Source: Chloroflexi bacterium HGW-Chloroflexi-2
Lineage (GTDB): Bacteria > Chloroflexota > Anaerolineae > Anaerolineales > Anaerolineaceae
Length of the DNA: 64,000 nucleotides
Assembly (NCBI GenBank): GCA_002840735.1
Contig: PHBY01000004.1
Location: forward strand, 1-64,000
Direction of reading: 5' to 3'
How positions within the stretch are numbered: position 1 is the first letter of the stretch; each line of letters starts with the position of its first letter. A program made the position numbers and the translations under genes. Shown here one piece after another: positions 35,201-43,523 of this stretch. The notes below the pieces were generated by a model. The model made no database searches. It was not told the DNA's origin and saw only the letters and a program-made list of their open reading frames with translations.

Positions 35201-38200
35201 TAGAGCTTTTAAATGTAAACAAGATAAGAAAAATTGAGATTAATTCAAATCAATTTACTGGTGATTTCGATATAGACATCATATTAAATTTGATCGATAG
35301 TCTTGGAAACCTTCAAGGTTTTGTGGTTGGATTTGCTTCACAAAGAAACATTTGGGATAGCCTTGAGCACAGAACTAGTAATTTAACATTCATTACCATC
35401 GCTGACATTGTTGAAAATATTCGTGCAGATGCGATCATTTCTGAAGTTGAAAGAATTACAGCTATTGATCGATTGGGAACAGAGGGGCTTGTTAAAACGG
35501 ATAATGGAGTACCTAAAGGGTCAAACTTATTTTTTGTCGCTAATACTATTCAATTGCTTGCACAAACTGATATCTTGAACCAGGTTTGTTCGGCGTATAC
35601 TGTTTGGGCAGAAAGTAGTGAAACATTCAACATACAAGGTTCTGTGAGTGAAGAGCGAAATCGTTCTATGTATGCGAATCGGCTCCAAAATCTTATTGAT
35701 AGAATTAGTAAAGGTATTGAAGAGAGAAAGTATTCATTTCTTCCTCAACAGAAGCTAGGTAATGAAATCAAATCTACTGCTAGAGAAGATTCATTATTAC
35801 ACAACCTCTCAGAAAATTTCATCGCAGGACAAAGTAGTAACTTTCTACCTGCTATTGATGATCTTTTTATTCAGAGGGAACTTCATTATCATGGCGTTCA
35901 TGCTATAGGTATTTATGAATTAGTTTGGTCGGCGTTTAAACAAGGGTTGATTGAAGAAGCTAGATACTATGATCTCCTTATAGAATTTCGAAAAGCTGAC
36001 TTACGATATATCCCAATTTCAAGTGCTGAGATAGTGTTCCATATCAAGACGGCATCGATTGAGAATAAAGCGGTTCAGGAAAATTCCAATCTTAGGATTC
36101 TCAAAGAATATGTATCGTCCTCTCTTGTAACAGGTAGGAAGATACAAATACCAAGGCTGCCCATTGACTCTGTAGAGGCAATGGGAGAATTCGAATATAT
36201 CATTAATTTCGTGCACAGCATTTCCTATGCAGTAATGAAAATCTGGCAAGATAACGTGTCTGAGGAATTGAAGCAAATTCGCTCATCGTGGATTTTTGAA
36301 AATCTTTTTCTCGACATACTGACTCTATGCAATATTGTTGGATGGGAAAGGGATCACAAAGATCATGTATTCCTTGTAGCATTAAGCTTGGCAGAATTTT
36401 TCTTGAATGGTTTGCAGTTTATAAAGGATGACTCTGATAAGTCACCGCGTAAACAGTTCTATGATTGGTTTTATTATAAAATCTGTGAGCCGAGATTTGC
36501 TGCCAACTCAGGATTGCTCGAAAGAACGGCCGAATTAATCAAGGATTCTTTATCTTCCCAAATTTCCAGTAATGCCAATTCGGAGTTCGATCCATACATA
36601 CGCCTTTTTAGTCAAAGGCTTTACCAGGATCTTCCGGATCCATTAAAAACAATAATTAATAGGGACCCAAAATTTTTAGAGCAAATTGGGATTGAGATCA
36701 TCTCTGTGATTGATGTGGCTGGCCTAATGTTTCCAGCCGCAAACTTTTGGGACAATTTAGCCAAGACTTTAGAAGGAGAATCCATCGCAATTGAGGCTGT
36801 TAATCCCAAAGCAGAAGTCTTATTTTCACCAAATACATCTAAGAAGAAGTTAAGCGCAACTTTCATCAATCCCAATAATGGGGAAAAAATCAACATAGAA
36901 TCTGGAGATTTTGTATTTATTCTTAATGCAAATAAACAATTTTGGCTTGAAAGTAACTATGATTATTTCTGTGAATGGTCAGCAAGCGAGCTAGAAGCCA
37001 CTATCTCAAAGATTTGTTTACTGAAAAGTCCAGCAGAACGGATGGAAGAACTAAACGAATTACGAAAATCAAGTATAGGAAATTATTATCATAGTCTCAA
37101 AGAAAAACTCTTATCCACTAAAACTCTCGATTTTGCGCGTCTATTACCGCCATCTCGACAAGGTTTACACCAATTCTTCGGTTTTGTTTCAAGTGATAAT
37201 GCCATTGCCAATATAGAAGAACAAATAAATTTGTCTGCGGGAAATTTAATCACTAGACTTGGTTTATTTACTGCGACATCAAGAATATCGGCTTTTCCAA
37301 TTGGAATCCCTACCACTTTACTTGATGAAATCCAAAAACTATCATTTGATGAACGACAGAAATTCCTCTCAGGACTTTCCGATGTTCTTATTACCCCTAT
37401 CAGCCGGTTGCAATATCTTCGATTGATATGCCAATTCGGTGATGAAGAACAAACCGCAATGTTAGTAACTTCTTTCTTTACAGAAGAAATGAACATAGAA
37501 ATATCTGCTTTTCTTCTTTTATTAGGATGGATTTCAGACGAACTTGATGATCTTCCGGGGGGCAACCAGTTTACAGCAGATGAAAAACTTTTATTTTCAT
37601 GGGGTCATACCAACGAACTGTTTACTATTTTCAAACAAGTTGGAGTTCCATTTGATTGGCTTATAAGTGTTTTGAAAGAAAGAAAACCACAATTACCTTT
37701 TAGATATATTTTTGCTTCAGCACCCCTCGAATGGAATGATGTGATTCATCCAAGTAGATTGGATGTATTACCATTCAAAATTCTTGGGTTAAATTACGCG
37801 CTTGGAGATAATAAGACGCTTAGTAAAGAAGAACGAGATAAATTGCTAAATGAGGTCTTTCCATGGAAAGAAAATAACATTTTGCCGGCTGTGGATTTGT
37901 TAGAACAAAGGGAATCATATACAAATATCTTGCATTCTTTCTTTGGTAAGGAGATATCAAATTCACTTTTATCCTTGACTTCTGGTGAAGAAGAGAGAAT
38001 TACAGCATTATCAAATTCATCATTAAAAAATCTCGCTTCTGAAGCTATAGATTGGTTGTCTTCACCAGATTCCGCTATAGCAGGCTTCCAGTTCCTTTTT
38101 GGTTTATACCATACACAACTTCTTCCTAAAGACCTCTTATTTGATTTTGAGAAAAAAATCTCCGGTTTTAATTTTGTAGGATTGATCAATTTGAACCCGA

Positions 38201-38586
38201 TGATTGTCATTCTTGGTCTTTACTTCTCAACATGCCAGGCTAAGCAACTATCGGATAATGCTAAGAACCACTTGATTGAAGAATTACTAGGACTTGCGGA
38301 GGCTTGTTCGAAGTTGTATCCCGGACAGAGTAGCATACCGGATGATAATGTTCTAGAGGTTGAATTATCCGCATTGCTTTTTGAATCAGCTGTCCAACTT
38401 TCAAAATCTATGACAGAGAATAAAGTAATTGATGAATTTGAACGCCTTATGATGGGAATTCTATCTCGGTGGAGTGAAACAAAACCGATAGCCCTTCGAT
38501 TACTAACTCGTCTATACTCGGATATTCCCATCCCTATCTCACATACTCTTGGTAAAGTACTCCTTGAGATTCGTTTATTAAGATAA
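32290..38586 (+). CDS. Giant Mrr-like nuclease, TPR and PIN-like fusion protein (2098 residues)
   Basis: The N-terminal domain (about 20-165) looks like an Mrr-type PD-(D/E)xK endonuclease. GQFGIDIRCD supplies D56, and LEVAQSKCYKN supplies Q70-x-K72, the QxK variant. From about 200 to 900 are helical repeats of TPR character (for example AENLLQAAKELDPEG). At about 915-1250 lie segments matching PIN-like proteins of the TPR-PIN type: LSLDVTSLLLLDHFSLLDVF, then IYELVWSAFKQGLIEEARYY and ADLRYIPISSAEI. The last 800 residues are helical and unassigned. The gene is visibly AT-richer than the pilus genes, which suggests transfer. It probably acts in defence, but this is not proven. Confidence 0.65.
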   Translation: MKSLLKPPMQKGKEPPFFDMGAIPFQELCRDLLAVQGEFTDCRIYGDNGEGQFGIDIRCDRKTGILEVAQSKCYKNFPPAEIVEVSNKFFESIQFWQKEGVKKFILIVACRITSQKANTQISIERQRFKDAGIDYELWDAIRIRDILRDNSKLIYTHIENSQFWSEQICGQVTASPFTNQPGFGINLSLATDFNNLLTLLNSKASEELEKNRILWREGDKKKVFEWIKQKKTNIDEWKAIDVKTKAGIIRLEAITYIDFYEDFDKAENLLQAAKELDPEGLDRKYWAILALHRSGLEDSLETLSDADDIDSICARVSLLLQKSSIYEAKSLLEQLQVETSNNAEVFRLQALLHLEFRDLQKARETINQAKQIASNWESIQIADAVISYFSALSPAVFSRTTTLWPEPIELDLIKSSNEAIHALDYAAEIFRKVYQNEYSGASYRLSLKLWYAACLACNFRRQKEAENFFSSLLTDFPTDHRIISWVFYRRYPFQLQKSHQELKKKREKGLATAADIISSAMLNIQLKKVRNTLYLLESNKKLFITEGLEQLWDFWHIQTLIAQKKMSDANREFQESSYREQLKPIQYLLLSQESNEGEGLDKFIGLLIKSYEEQKDALALMEMCQYYAAKQKWQEISSYPDRLVSEIQTEKAFKIGVATLYNQGMYQECKLYIERNKSLCFDNNLPSDLILIYIQSKALSGEFPEALSDLRQIAESNPTKQNLLLLRDFYIRKGDKLGLRDVAILIKKQPDFKADELIQIANSLLWASPELAIEFFDLAPVDQLSSQHVVEKMMLGFSLGLDSEMKDIHKLIPNIMSAEGALIRVTTFEETIDIIKQRNQQWNELVYKYNSGEIPIHFLSMNARSNLFTLYNMAFSNNNLASPKQKFPLFIRFGGRPSLVDFKEPDEPILDHLSLDVTSLLLLDHFSLLDVFEEIGKPINLPGETVLALVNMKQSLEQYQPEIVQASKLLLELLNVNKIRKIEINSNQFTGDFDIDIILNLIDSLGNLQGFVVGFASQRNIWDSLEHRTSNLTFITIADIVENIRADAIISEVERITAIDRLGTEGLVKTDNGVPKGSNLFFVANTIQLLAQTDILNQVCSAYTVWAESSETFNIQGSVSEERNRSMYANRLQNLIDRISKGIEERKYSFLPQQKLGNEIKSTAREDSLLHNLSENFIAGQSSNFLPAIDDLFIQRELHYHGVHAIGIYELVWSAFKQGLIEEARYYDLLIEFRKADLRYIPISSAEIVFHIKTASIENKAVQENSNLRILKEYVSSSLVTGRKIQIPRLPIDSVEAMGEFEYIINFVHSISYAVMKIWQDNVSEELKQIRSSWIFENLFLDILTLCNIVGWERDHKDHVFLVALSLAEFFLNGLQFIKDDSDKSPRKQFYDWFYYKICEPRFAANSGLLERTAELIKDSLSSQISSNANSEFDPYIRLFSQRLYQDLPDPLKTIINRDPKFLEQIGIEIISVIDVAGLMFPAANFWDNLAKTLEGESIAIEAVNPKAEVLFSPNTSKKKLSATFINPNNGEKINIESGDFVFILNANKQFWLESNYDYFCEWSASELEATISKICLLKSPAERMEELNELRKSSIGNYYHSLKEKLLSTKTLDFARLLPPSRQGLHQFFGFVSSDNAIANIEEQINLSAGNLITRLGLFTATSRISAFPIGIPTTLLDEIQKLSFDERQKFLSGLSDVLITPISRLQYLRLICQFGDEEQTAMLVTSFFTEEMNIEISAFLLLLGWISDELDDLPGGNQFTADEKLLFSWGHTNELFTIFKQVGVPFDWLISVLKERKPQLPFRYIFASAPLEWNDVIHPSRLDVLPFKILGLNYALGDNKTLSKEERDKLLNEVFPWKENNILPAVDLLEQRESYTNILHSFFGKEISNSLLSLTSGEEERITALSNSSLKNLASEAIDWLSSPDSAIAGFQFLFGLYHTQLLPKDLLFDFEKKISGFNFVGLINLNPMIVILGLYFSTCQAKQLSDNAKNHLIEELLGLAEACSKLYPGQSSIPDDNVLEVELSALLFESAVQLSKSMTENKVIDEFERLMMGILSRWSETKPIALRLLTRLYSDIPIPISHTLGKVLLEIRLLR

Positions 38587-38712
38587 TATCAATGCTTTTT
38601 TGAATTTTTTTGAAAGGTAAGGATTATTCTAGGTGAACCATCGAAAACCATAAAAATATGATAGGATAGATCACACCATTCCCCCTTAAGACTCTAGAGG
38701 AACGATGCAGAC

Positions 38713-38740
38713 AGAACGGAGTGCACTCCGTTCTATTTTT
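38713..38740 (+). terminator. Intrinsic terminator of the giant gene
   Basis: AGAACGGAGTG/CACTCCGTTCT (38,713-38,734) forms an 11-bp GC-rich stem followed on the plus strand by ATTTTT. It overlaps the last codon of the convergent minus-strand gene. It ends plus-strand transcription 127 bases after the giant gene's stop. Confidence 0.75.
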
Positions 38741-40043
38741 CATTCGCCCTTCTTTGAGAAAACCAGATGCTATCGTCCTTGCCTGCTCGCTTCCCATTTC
38801 GCAATCCGTGTAGATTTGTCAGAAATGAGTTGTAGTTTAACCCACTTAAAGCAAGGTTGATTTCTCCCTGAATAGCTCTCTGACAGTTTAAGTTGTCGCA
38901 AAATACATACAGGTTTCCATTTGAAGCTTCATAAAACTTCATCCATTTCGTTTTTCGGGATATTTGATCCTTACTCACATCCCGCTCTACTTCGACGAAT
39001 ATTACCTCGCCTATTTTTGGATCCACAGCAATAATATCTGGGATATAAGTCTCACCATTGGATAAACTAATAGCTTGTGCCCGTCCTTGAATTCTGTAAC
39101 CTTCATCTACCAGGATTTCCCCGGCCTGAATATTCAGAATGGTATGTTCCGGTGAAGAATGATGTCTTCTTAGGATGTCAAATTCATTTTCCTTGGGAAT
39201 TTTGCCTGTTAATACCTGGTATGCAACTTGACCATTACGAGTCAAATGCAGCACCGCAGGCTGATTTCCACCAGAACTGGATCCTTGCTCAACAACGCCA
39301 TTTATCTGTTCAACCAGGATTGGGACTTCATTTCCTTCCGGTGACACTAACCAATTCAAGGCTTCATCCAGGTTTTTGTTTGCAGCTGATAAGGAAAGGC
39401 GATTTGCCATCTGCTTTATGATGGATGGTCGTAAAGCAATCCCCATTTCACCCATCACAAAAATTGCCGCCGATGTTTTTTCAAAGTTCTTGGATGACTG
39501 CCAGGTTTTTACCCAATCTGGAACAGGCGTAAGGTCCCTCGATTCTTCAGTACCCGATTTTGGGGATTGAATGTCCTGGGCAACCTCATCTTTCTGGATC
39601 TGTCGAAGGGCAGCTAAGTGGGCTTCCAGTGCTGCCTTCTCTGCCTGTATATTCTTTTTCGATTCCTGTGTGGCAATGAGCTCTTGTTCCAGATCAGAAT
39701 ATTTCTGATTGAGTTCTTTCAAGCGCTGTTTTAATTCATTTATTTCCACGGGCTCAATTTTCTTCGATGCTGACCCTTGCAAAGCTCGCAGTCGAACATG
39801 AATCAGATATGCCAGGTCATCATCGCTAAACGATTCCAGTGGACGGCTCGCTTTTTCGCAGGATTCATCGTAATCCTGATCGAGAAGCCTCAAGAGTGCG
39901 ACAAGATGTTTGTGGGCATTTTCCCATAATTTCTGAGCATTGGCTTGCATTTTTTGCTCGTGCTCCTCGCTTTGCCCGATGATTTCTCTGGAGATTCGAG
40001 TAGACTGATTTCGTTGGAATTCTTCTAACGTGAGATCAACCAC
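38733..40043 (-). CDS. Coiled-coil, winged-helix and nuclease-like protein
   Basis: The 436-residue protein has a long coiled coil (about 105-155; ELKQRLKELNQKYSDLEQEL), a helical HTH-like middle (about 180-280) and a C-terminal domain with PDIIAVDPKIGEVIFVEVE. The D...ExE pattern fits PD-(D/E)xK-type nuclease folds as in replication-relaxation-like proteins. It is the last gene of the rep/par operon and overlaps the membrane-protein gene by 19 bases. It may be a DNA-processing protein of the element, possibly for transfer, but no relaxase motif is seen. Confidence 0.5.
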   Translation of the reverse strand: MVDLTLEEFQRNQSTRISREIIGQSEEHEQKMQANAQKLWENAHKHLVALLRLLDQDYDESCEKASRPLESFSDDDLAYLIHVRLRALQGSASKKIEPVEINELKQRLKELNQKYSDLEQELIATQESKKNIQAEKAALEAHLAALRQIQKDEVAQDIQSPKSGTEESRDLTPVPDWVKTWQSSKNFEKTSAAIFVMGEMGIALRPSIIKQMANRLSLSAANKNLDEALNWLVSPEGNEVPILVEQINGVVEQGSSSGGNQPAVLHLTRNGQVAYQVLTGKIPKENEFDILRRHHSSPEHTILNIQAGEILVDEGYRIQGRAQAISLSNGETYIPDIIAVDPKIGEVIFVEVERDVSKDQISRKTKWMKFYEASNGNLYVFCDNLNCQRAIQGEINLALSGLNYNSFLTNLHGLRNGKRAGKDDSIWFSQRRANEK

Positions 40044-40567
40044 TTGTTTTTCTCCAATTCCGATTTCATTTGCCGAGCATCTTCAAGTAATTGGATAGCC
40101 TGGTCCTGATTTTCTTGCTCTGGCACGCTGACCCACTGTAGAGCGCTTCGAGCAGCTTCAAGATAACTCAGCGTTGTCGAGAGCATTTGCTCATGCATCC
40201 CCATGCCAATTGGTGGCACTCGGGTTCGATCAACCTGTTGAGCGAGTTCAACAGCATGCTGGAGGGTCTGTTGGGAGGCTCTGGACTGTGAAAAGAGATC
40301 ACCTTGTTGGTCAGCAGCAATAATGTGCGCGATCTCGCCATCCAAAATGTTCAACTCAGAAATCCATGATTGTGCCGCCTTTCTGTAATCTTCCACTGCT
40401 TTGACCTCCGGCAAGAGAAGTACCGGTTTCCCCTGGTCATCCAATGGGGAAACGAACGCACCAATAATGGTAAAAAACACCGCAAGACCGAATAGTATCC
40501 AACCAAGCTTTTGTAGTTTTTCTTCAGAGATTTGGATTTCCGGTTCAGTAGGATTATTCACTGTCAT
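40025..40567 (-). CDS. Single-span membrane protein with helical domain
   Basis: The 180-residue protein has one hydrophobic segment (about 24-42; LGWILFGLAVFFTIIGAFV). A long helical outside or cytoplasmic part is rich in Gln, Ala and Glu (QTLQHAVELAQQVDRTR). No known family. It overlaps both neighbours (the SSB-like gene by 14 bases, the nuclease-like gene by 19), so it belongs to the replication operon. Confidence 0.5.
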   Translation of the reverse strand: MTVNNPTEPEIQISEEKLQKLGWILFGLAVFFTIIGAFVSPLDDQGKPVLLLPEVKAVEDYRKAAQSWISELNILDGEIAHIIAADQQGDLFSQSRASQQTLQHAVELAQQVDRTRVPPIGMGMHEQMLSTTLSYLEAARSALQWVSVPEQENQDQAIQLLEDARQMKSELEKNKWLISR

Positions 40568-40994
40568 GACCTAATTCTCCAACTTCAAGGATCTGTGTGA
40601 TGATTTCCAGATCGGTTACGGAATTTCGTTTTCCACGCTGTTTTAAATCTGCGATCACTTGTTTTCCGCGTTCATAATCAATATTGCGGATAAATTCAAC
40701 TCGTTCGGCAACGACTTCAAAAACAGGGGTCGTCGTGTTTGGCCGGTAGCGCAGTTGAATATGCCCTTCAACACCGATCCGGCTGCCTTTCTGAACATGT
40801 CCGTACACCAATTCAGCCAGGGTGCCATAAACCAGCACTCGTAATCCCTTCACCGGTTTTGATTCTGGGCTGCCAGCGATCATCAGGTACAGGCGAACAT
40901 AAGGGATAGGGTCCTGATTCTGGGGACGCAAATAATCAAAATAGATATCCCCGGTGATGTCGCCACGTTGCCACGTAAGATTTCCTTGCGCCAT
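40554..40994 (-). CDS. SSB-like OB-fold protein
   Basis: The 146-residue protein starts at ATG 40,994 after AAGGAGACAAC. The pattern VRLYLMIAGSPE, LRVLVYGTLAELVYGHVQ, KGSRIGVEGHIQLRYR and PVFEVVAERVEFIRNI is that of single-strand DNA-binding proteins of the SSB family. The acidic C-terminal tip is lacking; it ends GELGHDSE. It lies directly after the rep gene and probably coats DNA during replication or transfer of the element. A broken SSB-like gene lies beyond the tRNA scar. Confidence 0.7.
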   Translation of the reverse strand: MAQGNLTWQRGDITGDIYFDYLRPQNQDPIPYVRLYLMIAGSPESKPVKGLRVLVYGTLAELVYGHVQKGSRIGVEGHIQLRYRPNTTTPVFEVVAERVEFIRNIDYERGKQVIADLKQRGKRNSVTDLEIITQILEVGELGHDSE

Positions 40995-41057
40995 AATTTG
41001 TTGTCTCCTTATTATGAATGTTTGTTTGAATTCGGTAGTCCACAAAGTGCGTCTGGC

Positions 41058-43244
41058 TTAATTACTCATCCAACCTGTTTCCTCCTCGATATCCAGAACC
41101 AATCCCAATGCATCCGCTAAAAGCCGGATACGATCCCTTTTCACTTCTGCAAAAAGCCGTCGCCAATTTTGGTCGGTTGGGGAACAAAAGGTGAACGACT
41201 GCTCAATCAGGCGGGCAAGATTTCGCGGCTGTAATGCAGCCAGGCGTTCACTCGCTCCGCCGGCTCCGATTCTGGGGTTCTCTTTTAGCTTGGCGATGGC
41301 CAGACTGTACGGATTCTGGATGTTGGGTTGGGAAGCGCCATGAATAATCCAAGATACAAAAGGTAAAGCATTCTTTTCCTGATCGAGTAAAGCCTGCCGA
41401 TTTTTCTTGTCTGCGCGCACCAATAATTTATCCAATGACCAATTTCCACTCGAATCAGTCACTACCGCCACCGATTGACTGGTTGGATCGTTCAGCAAAA
41501 TCGATGTATCTTGGGTAGAGGAGGTATCTTTTTCTTTTGGGGAATCTTTAAAGCTTTTGAGAATCTTTAAAAGGGTCTCAAAACAACCCTTGGCTTCCGG
41601 GTTGAGCGTCGCAAAACAATCATTGAGGATACCCTTGAGAGTCTCAGAACAATCTTTGGTTAAATCTGAGAGTCTCACGCCAGAGGCGGGCAGTCGCCAA
41701 ACAACCTTTGGTTCTGTTTTGACAGTCTCAGATCCCACTCGCTCCGCTCGGGGACGCTCCGCGCAACCATTGCCCAATAAAGTGATCCAAGAATCTAATT
41801 CATCCTGAACACCTTGACTTTCTGATTTCACAAGAAGGGACGAAACAGCCTGTTGGATGGCTTGGTGTTGTGGAGTAAGTGGATCCACCCTCTGTACCTT
41901 AAATTTCCAACTATAGCTGCCCTCAGAATTGATCCGATGATCAATACGCTCAACAAAAAGAGCTAATAGATCCTGAAGACGTTGCCGACGAGAAAATTCA
42001 TCAACGGTACGATCTCTTAATTCATCCTTATGTTTTCCTCGCTCTATCCAGGCTGGAAGCCAATTTGCCACAACGCGAGGGTTATTGATCCCTAGACGAT
42101 TTGCGATAGATTGATATCCACCTTCAATCCAGACTGCATCTCGGATCTCACCCGTTTCATCATTGAAGTAGCACAGATTGCGCAAAACCAGGATAAACAT
42201 GGCTGCATCTGCTCCGAGAACCGGTAACCAGTTTCTTAGGAAATACCATGTAACCAGGATGAAATTCCCCTGACCTAACAATCGGTCAGTAAGCTGATCC
42301 GCCAGGGTCCCAAGTTCTCCGTCGAGCCGATGACCAATCAATTCCCGGATGACATCCTGAACGGTCAGATAGTGTGGAATGGTTTTGTTGAATTCTTTTT
42401 GAGGAAGCCGCACCGGATAATGCAAGATGTCCTTCGGATTCGCGTTGATAGCCAATTGCAGAGCGGCCTGAGGGGAATCCTCGATACCATGAGCCAGTAA
42501 GAAAGTTTTCAAGTCTTCAGCATCCCCAGGTGTCAGCGGTGATTCGAATAGTTCATATTTGTTGGAGGACTTTTTGGCTCTTCCTGAGCGCTTATCTACT
42601 TCATGATCGGTGTCAATCTTTCTCGCAAACCATCCCAGACTGCTACCGGGTTGTAACAAGCGAAAGAACTGAGCCCGGCTGATCCCAGCCCATTGGCAAA
42701 TACGCTCAGCGCGAACGGCAACTTTGCAGCTCCCTTTTCGAGCCTTTCTACCGCTTGCCAGGTAATATTCCTGCCACAATGCCATGATCAAGAAAATCAT
42801 TTGTGATCCGACGTATGGCAGCCAGCGCAGGTAATATACCGGCAAGCGAACTACCCGGCTTGGCTCAATTAGGTTATTCCGGATGGAGCTGTAATGGATA
42901 TCCAACGCAATGGCATTGTCCTCAGAATCTTCTTGTTCTGGACCCTCTTCCTGAAAGAGATCATCTCCGCCATCAATTTCCTGATCACTGACGACAAAAC
43001 GAACCTTTACTTCTCTGTTCATCACCCCCATAAGGAATCGCTGTAAGGTGGTCGTTAAACGGTTTTCTAACCACTCACGGCCATACGCATTTATGCAGCC
43101 GATCACAAAGGTGTCATCTGAAAAATCCACCAGATGGGTTGGTTTCACCCAGGCGCTAAAAGTCACCCGCGACATAACCAGTTCGAGGTTAGCAATTGCC
43201 GCTTGCCAGGCTTTTTCCGGTGAAAATTCAACAACTGCATTCAT
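41058..43244 (-). CDS. Replication initiator-like protein with DnaA domain I-like N-terminus
   Basis: Residues 1-85 follow the DnaA N-terminal domain closely: KAWQAAIANLELVMSRVTFS, WVKPTHLVDF and FVIGCINAYGREWLENRL. There is no AAA+ motor after it. The rest (to 728) has winged-helix-like parts (VRAERICQWAGISRAQFFRL; YQSIANRLGINNPRVVANWL), typical of element Rep proteins. DnaA domain I recruits the helicase loader or helicase, so the protein may mimic DnaA in that step. Four 18-bp iterons lie inside its coding sequence. The gene follows ParA and its partner. Confidence 0.7.
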   Translation of the reverse strand: MNAVVEFSPEKAWQAAIANLELVMSRVTFSAWVKPTHLVDFSDDTFVIGCINAYGREWLENRLTTTLQRFLMGVMNREVKVRFVVSDQEIDGGDDLFQEEGPEQEDSEDNAIALDIHYSSIRNNLIEPSRVVRLPVYYLRWLPYVGSQMIFLIMALWQEYYLASGRKARKGSCKVAVRAERICQWAGISRAQFFRLLQPGSSLGWFARKIDTDHEVDKRSGRAKKSSNKYELFESPLTPGDAEDLKTFLLAHGIEDSPQAALQLAINANPKDILHYPVRLPQKEFNKTIPHYLTVQDVIRELIGHRLDGELGTLADQLTDRLLGQGNFILVTWYFLRNWLPVLGADAAMFILVLRNLCYFNDETGEIRDAVWIEGGYQSIANRLGINNPRVVANWLPAWIERGKHKDELRDRTVDEFSRRQRLQDLLALFVERIDHRINSEGSYSWKFKVQRVDPLTPQHQAIQQAVSSLLVKSESQGVQDELDSWITLLGNGCAERPRAERVGSETVKTEPKVVWRLPASGVRLSDLTKDCSETLKGILNDCFATLNPEAKGCFETLLKILKSFKDSPKEKDTSSTQDTSILLNDPTSQSVAVVTDSSGNWSLDKLLVRADKKNRQALLDQEKNALPFVSWIIHGASQPNIQNPYSLAIAKLKENPRIGAGGASERLAALQPRNLARLIEQSFTFCSPTDQNWRRLFAEVKRDRIRLLADALGLVLDIEEETGWMSN
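41576..41711. repeat. Four 18-bp iteron-like repeats inside the rep gene
   Basis: Copies start at 41,576 (TCTCAAAACAACCCTTGG), 41,609 (TCGCAAAACAATCATTGA), 41,642 (TCTCAGAACAATCTTTGG) and 41,694 (TCGCCAAACAACCTTTGG). The first three are spaced exactly 33 bp, three helical turns. The fourth is 52 bp further and is read in a different codon phase, so DNA rather than protein sequence is conserved. This favours binding sites for the Rep protein, that is an origin or a handcuffing control site. Confidence 0.65.
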
Positions 43245-43271
43245 AAAAGAAATCCCTATCGATAAAAAAAA

Positions 43272-43523
43272 TCAATATCGAATAAGACGAAATAAAGGCA
43301 CAATTACAGCCTTTTTTGGAAGGACAGTGGTTATCCCATTTCTTCTAGAAAAGACCCCTTTACGGGCTTCCTGTGGTTTCAACGTCAGCAACTCCGTCTG
43401 CGTCGACGTCTGCGGTGTGTCAGCAGTGCGTCTGCGGCACGTCAGCATGGACGCAGACGGAGTTTTTGGAGTGAAATTGAAATTATTGATTTTCCAAGAA
43501 AGGTCAGTGGTCATTAGCATCAC
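43272..43523 (-). CDS. Possible small basic protein between par and rep genes
   Basis: An 83-codon frame starts with GTG at 43,523, overlapping the preceding stop as GTGA, with CTGGAG nearby. The product is rich in Arg, Lys and Thr (MLTCRRRTADTPQTSTQTE) and matches no family I know. It runs across the repeat-rich site at 43,384-43,464, which could equally be a non-coding control region. I regard it as uncertain. Confidence 0.25.
   Translation of the reverse strand: MMLMTTDLSWKINNFNFTPKTPSASMLTCRRRTADTPQTSTQTELLTLKPQEARKGVFSRRNGITTVLPKKAVIVPLFRLIRY
43384..43464. promoter_or_regulatory. Repeat-rich site between par and rep operons (candidate parS, oriT or origin)
   Basis: AACTCCGTCTGCGTC (43,390-43,404) and its perfect complement (43,450-43,464) enclose further repeats. 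GTCAGCA occurs at 43,384, 43,419 and 43,441. TCTGCG occurs at 43,398, 43,409 and 43,431. The right arm is followed by TTTTT on the plus strand, so the outer stem could also stop plus-strand transcription. The place between ParA/partner and Rep is usual for a partition or transfer site. Confidence 0.5.
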
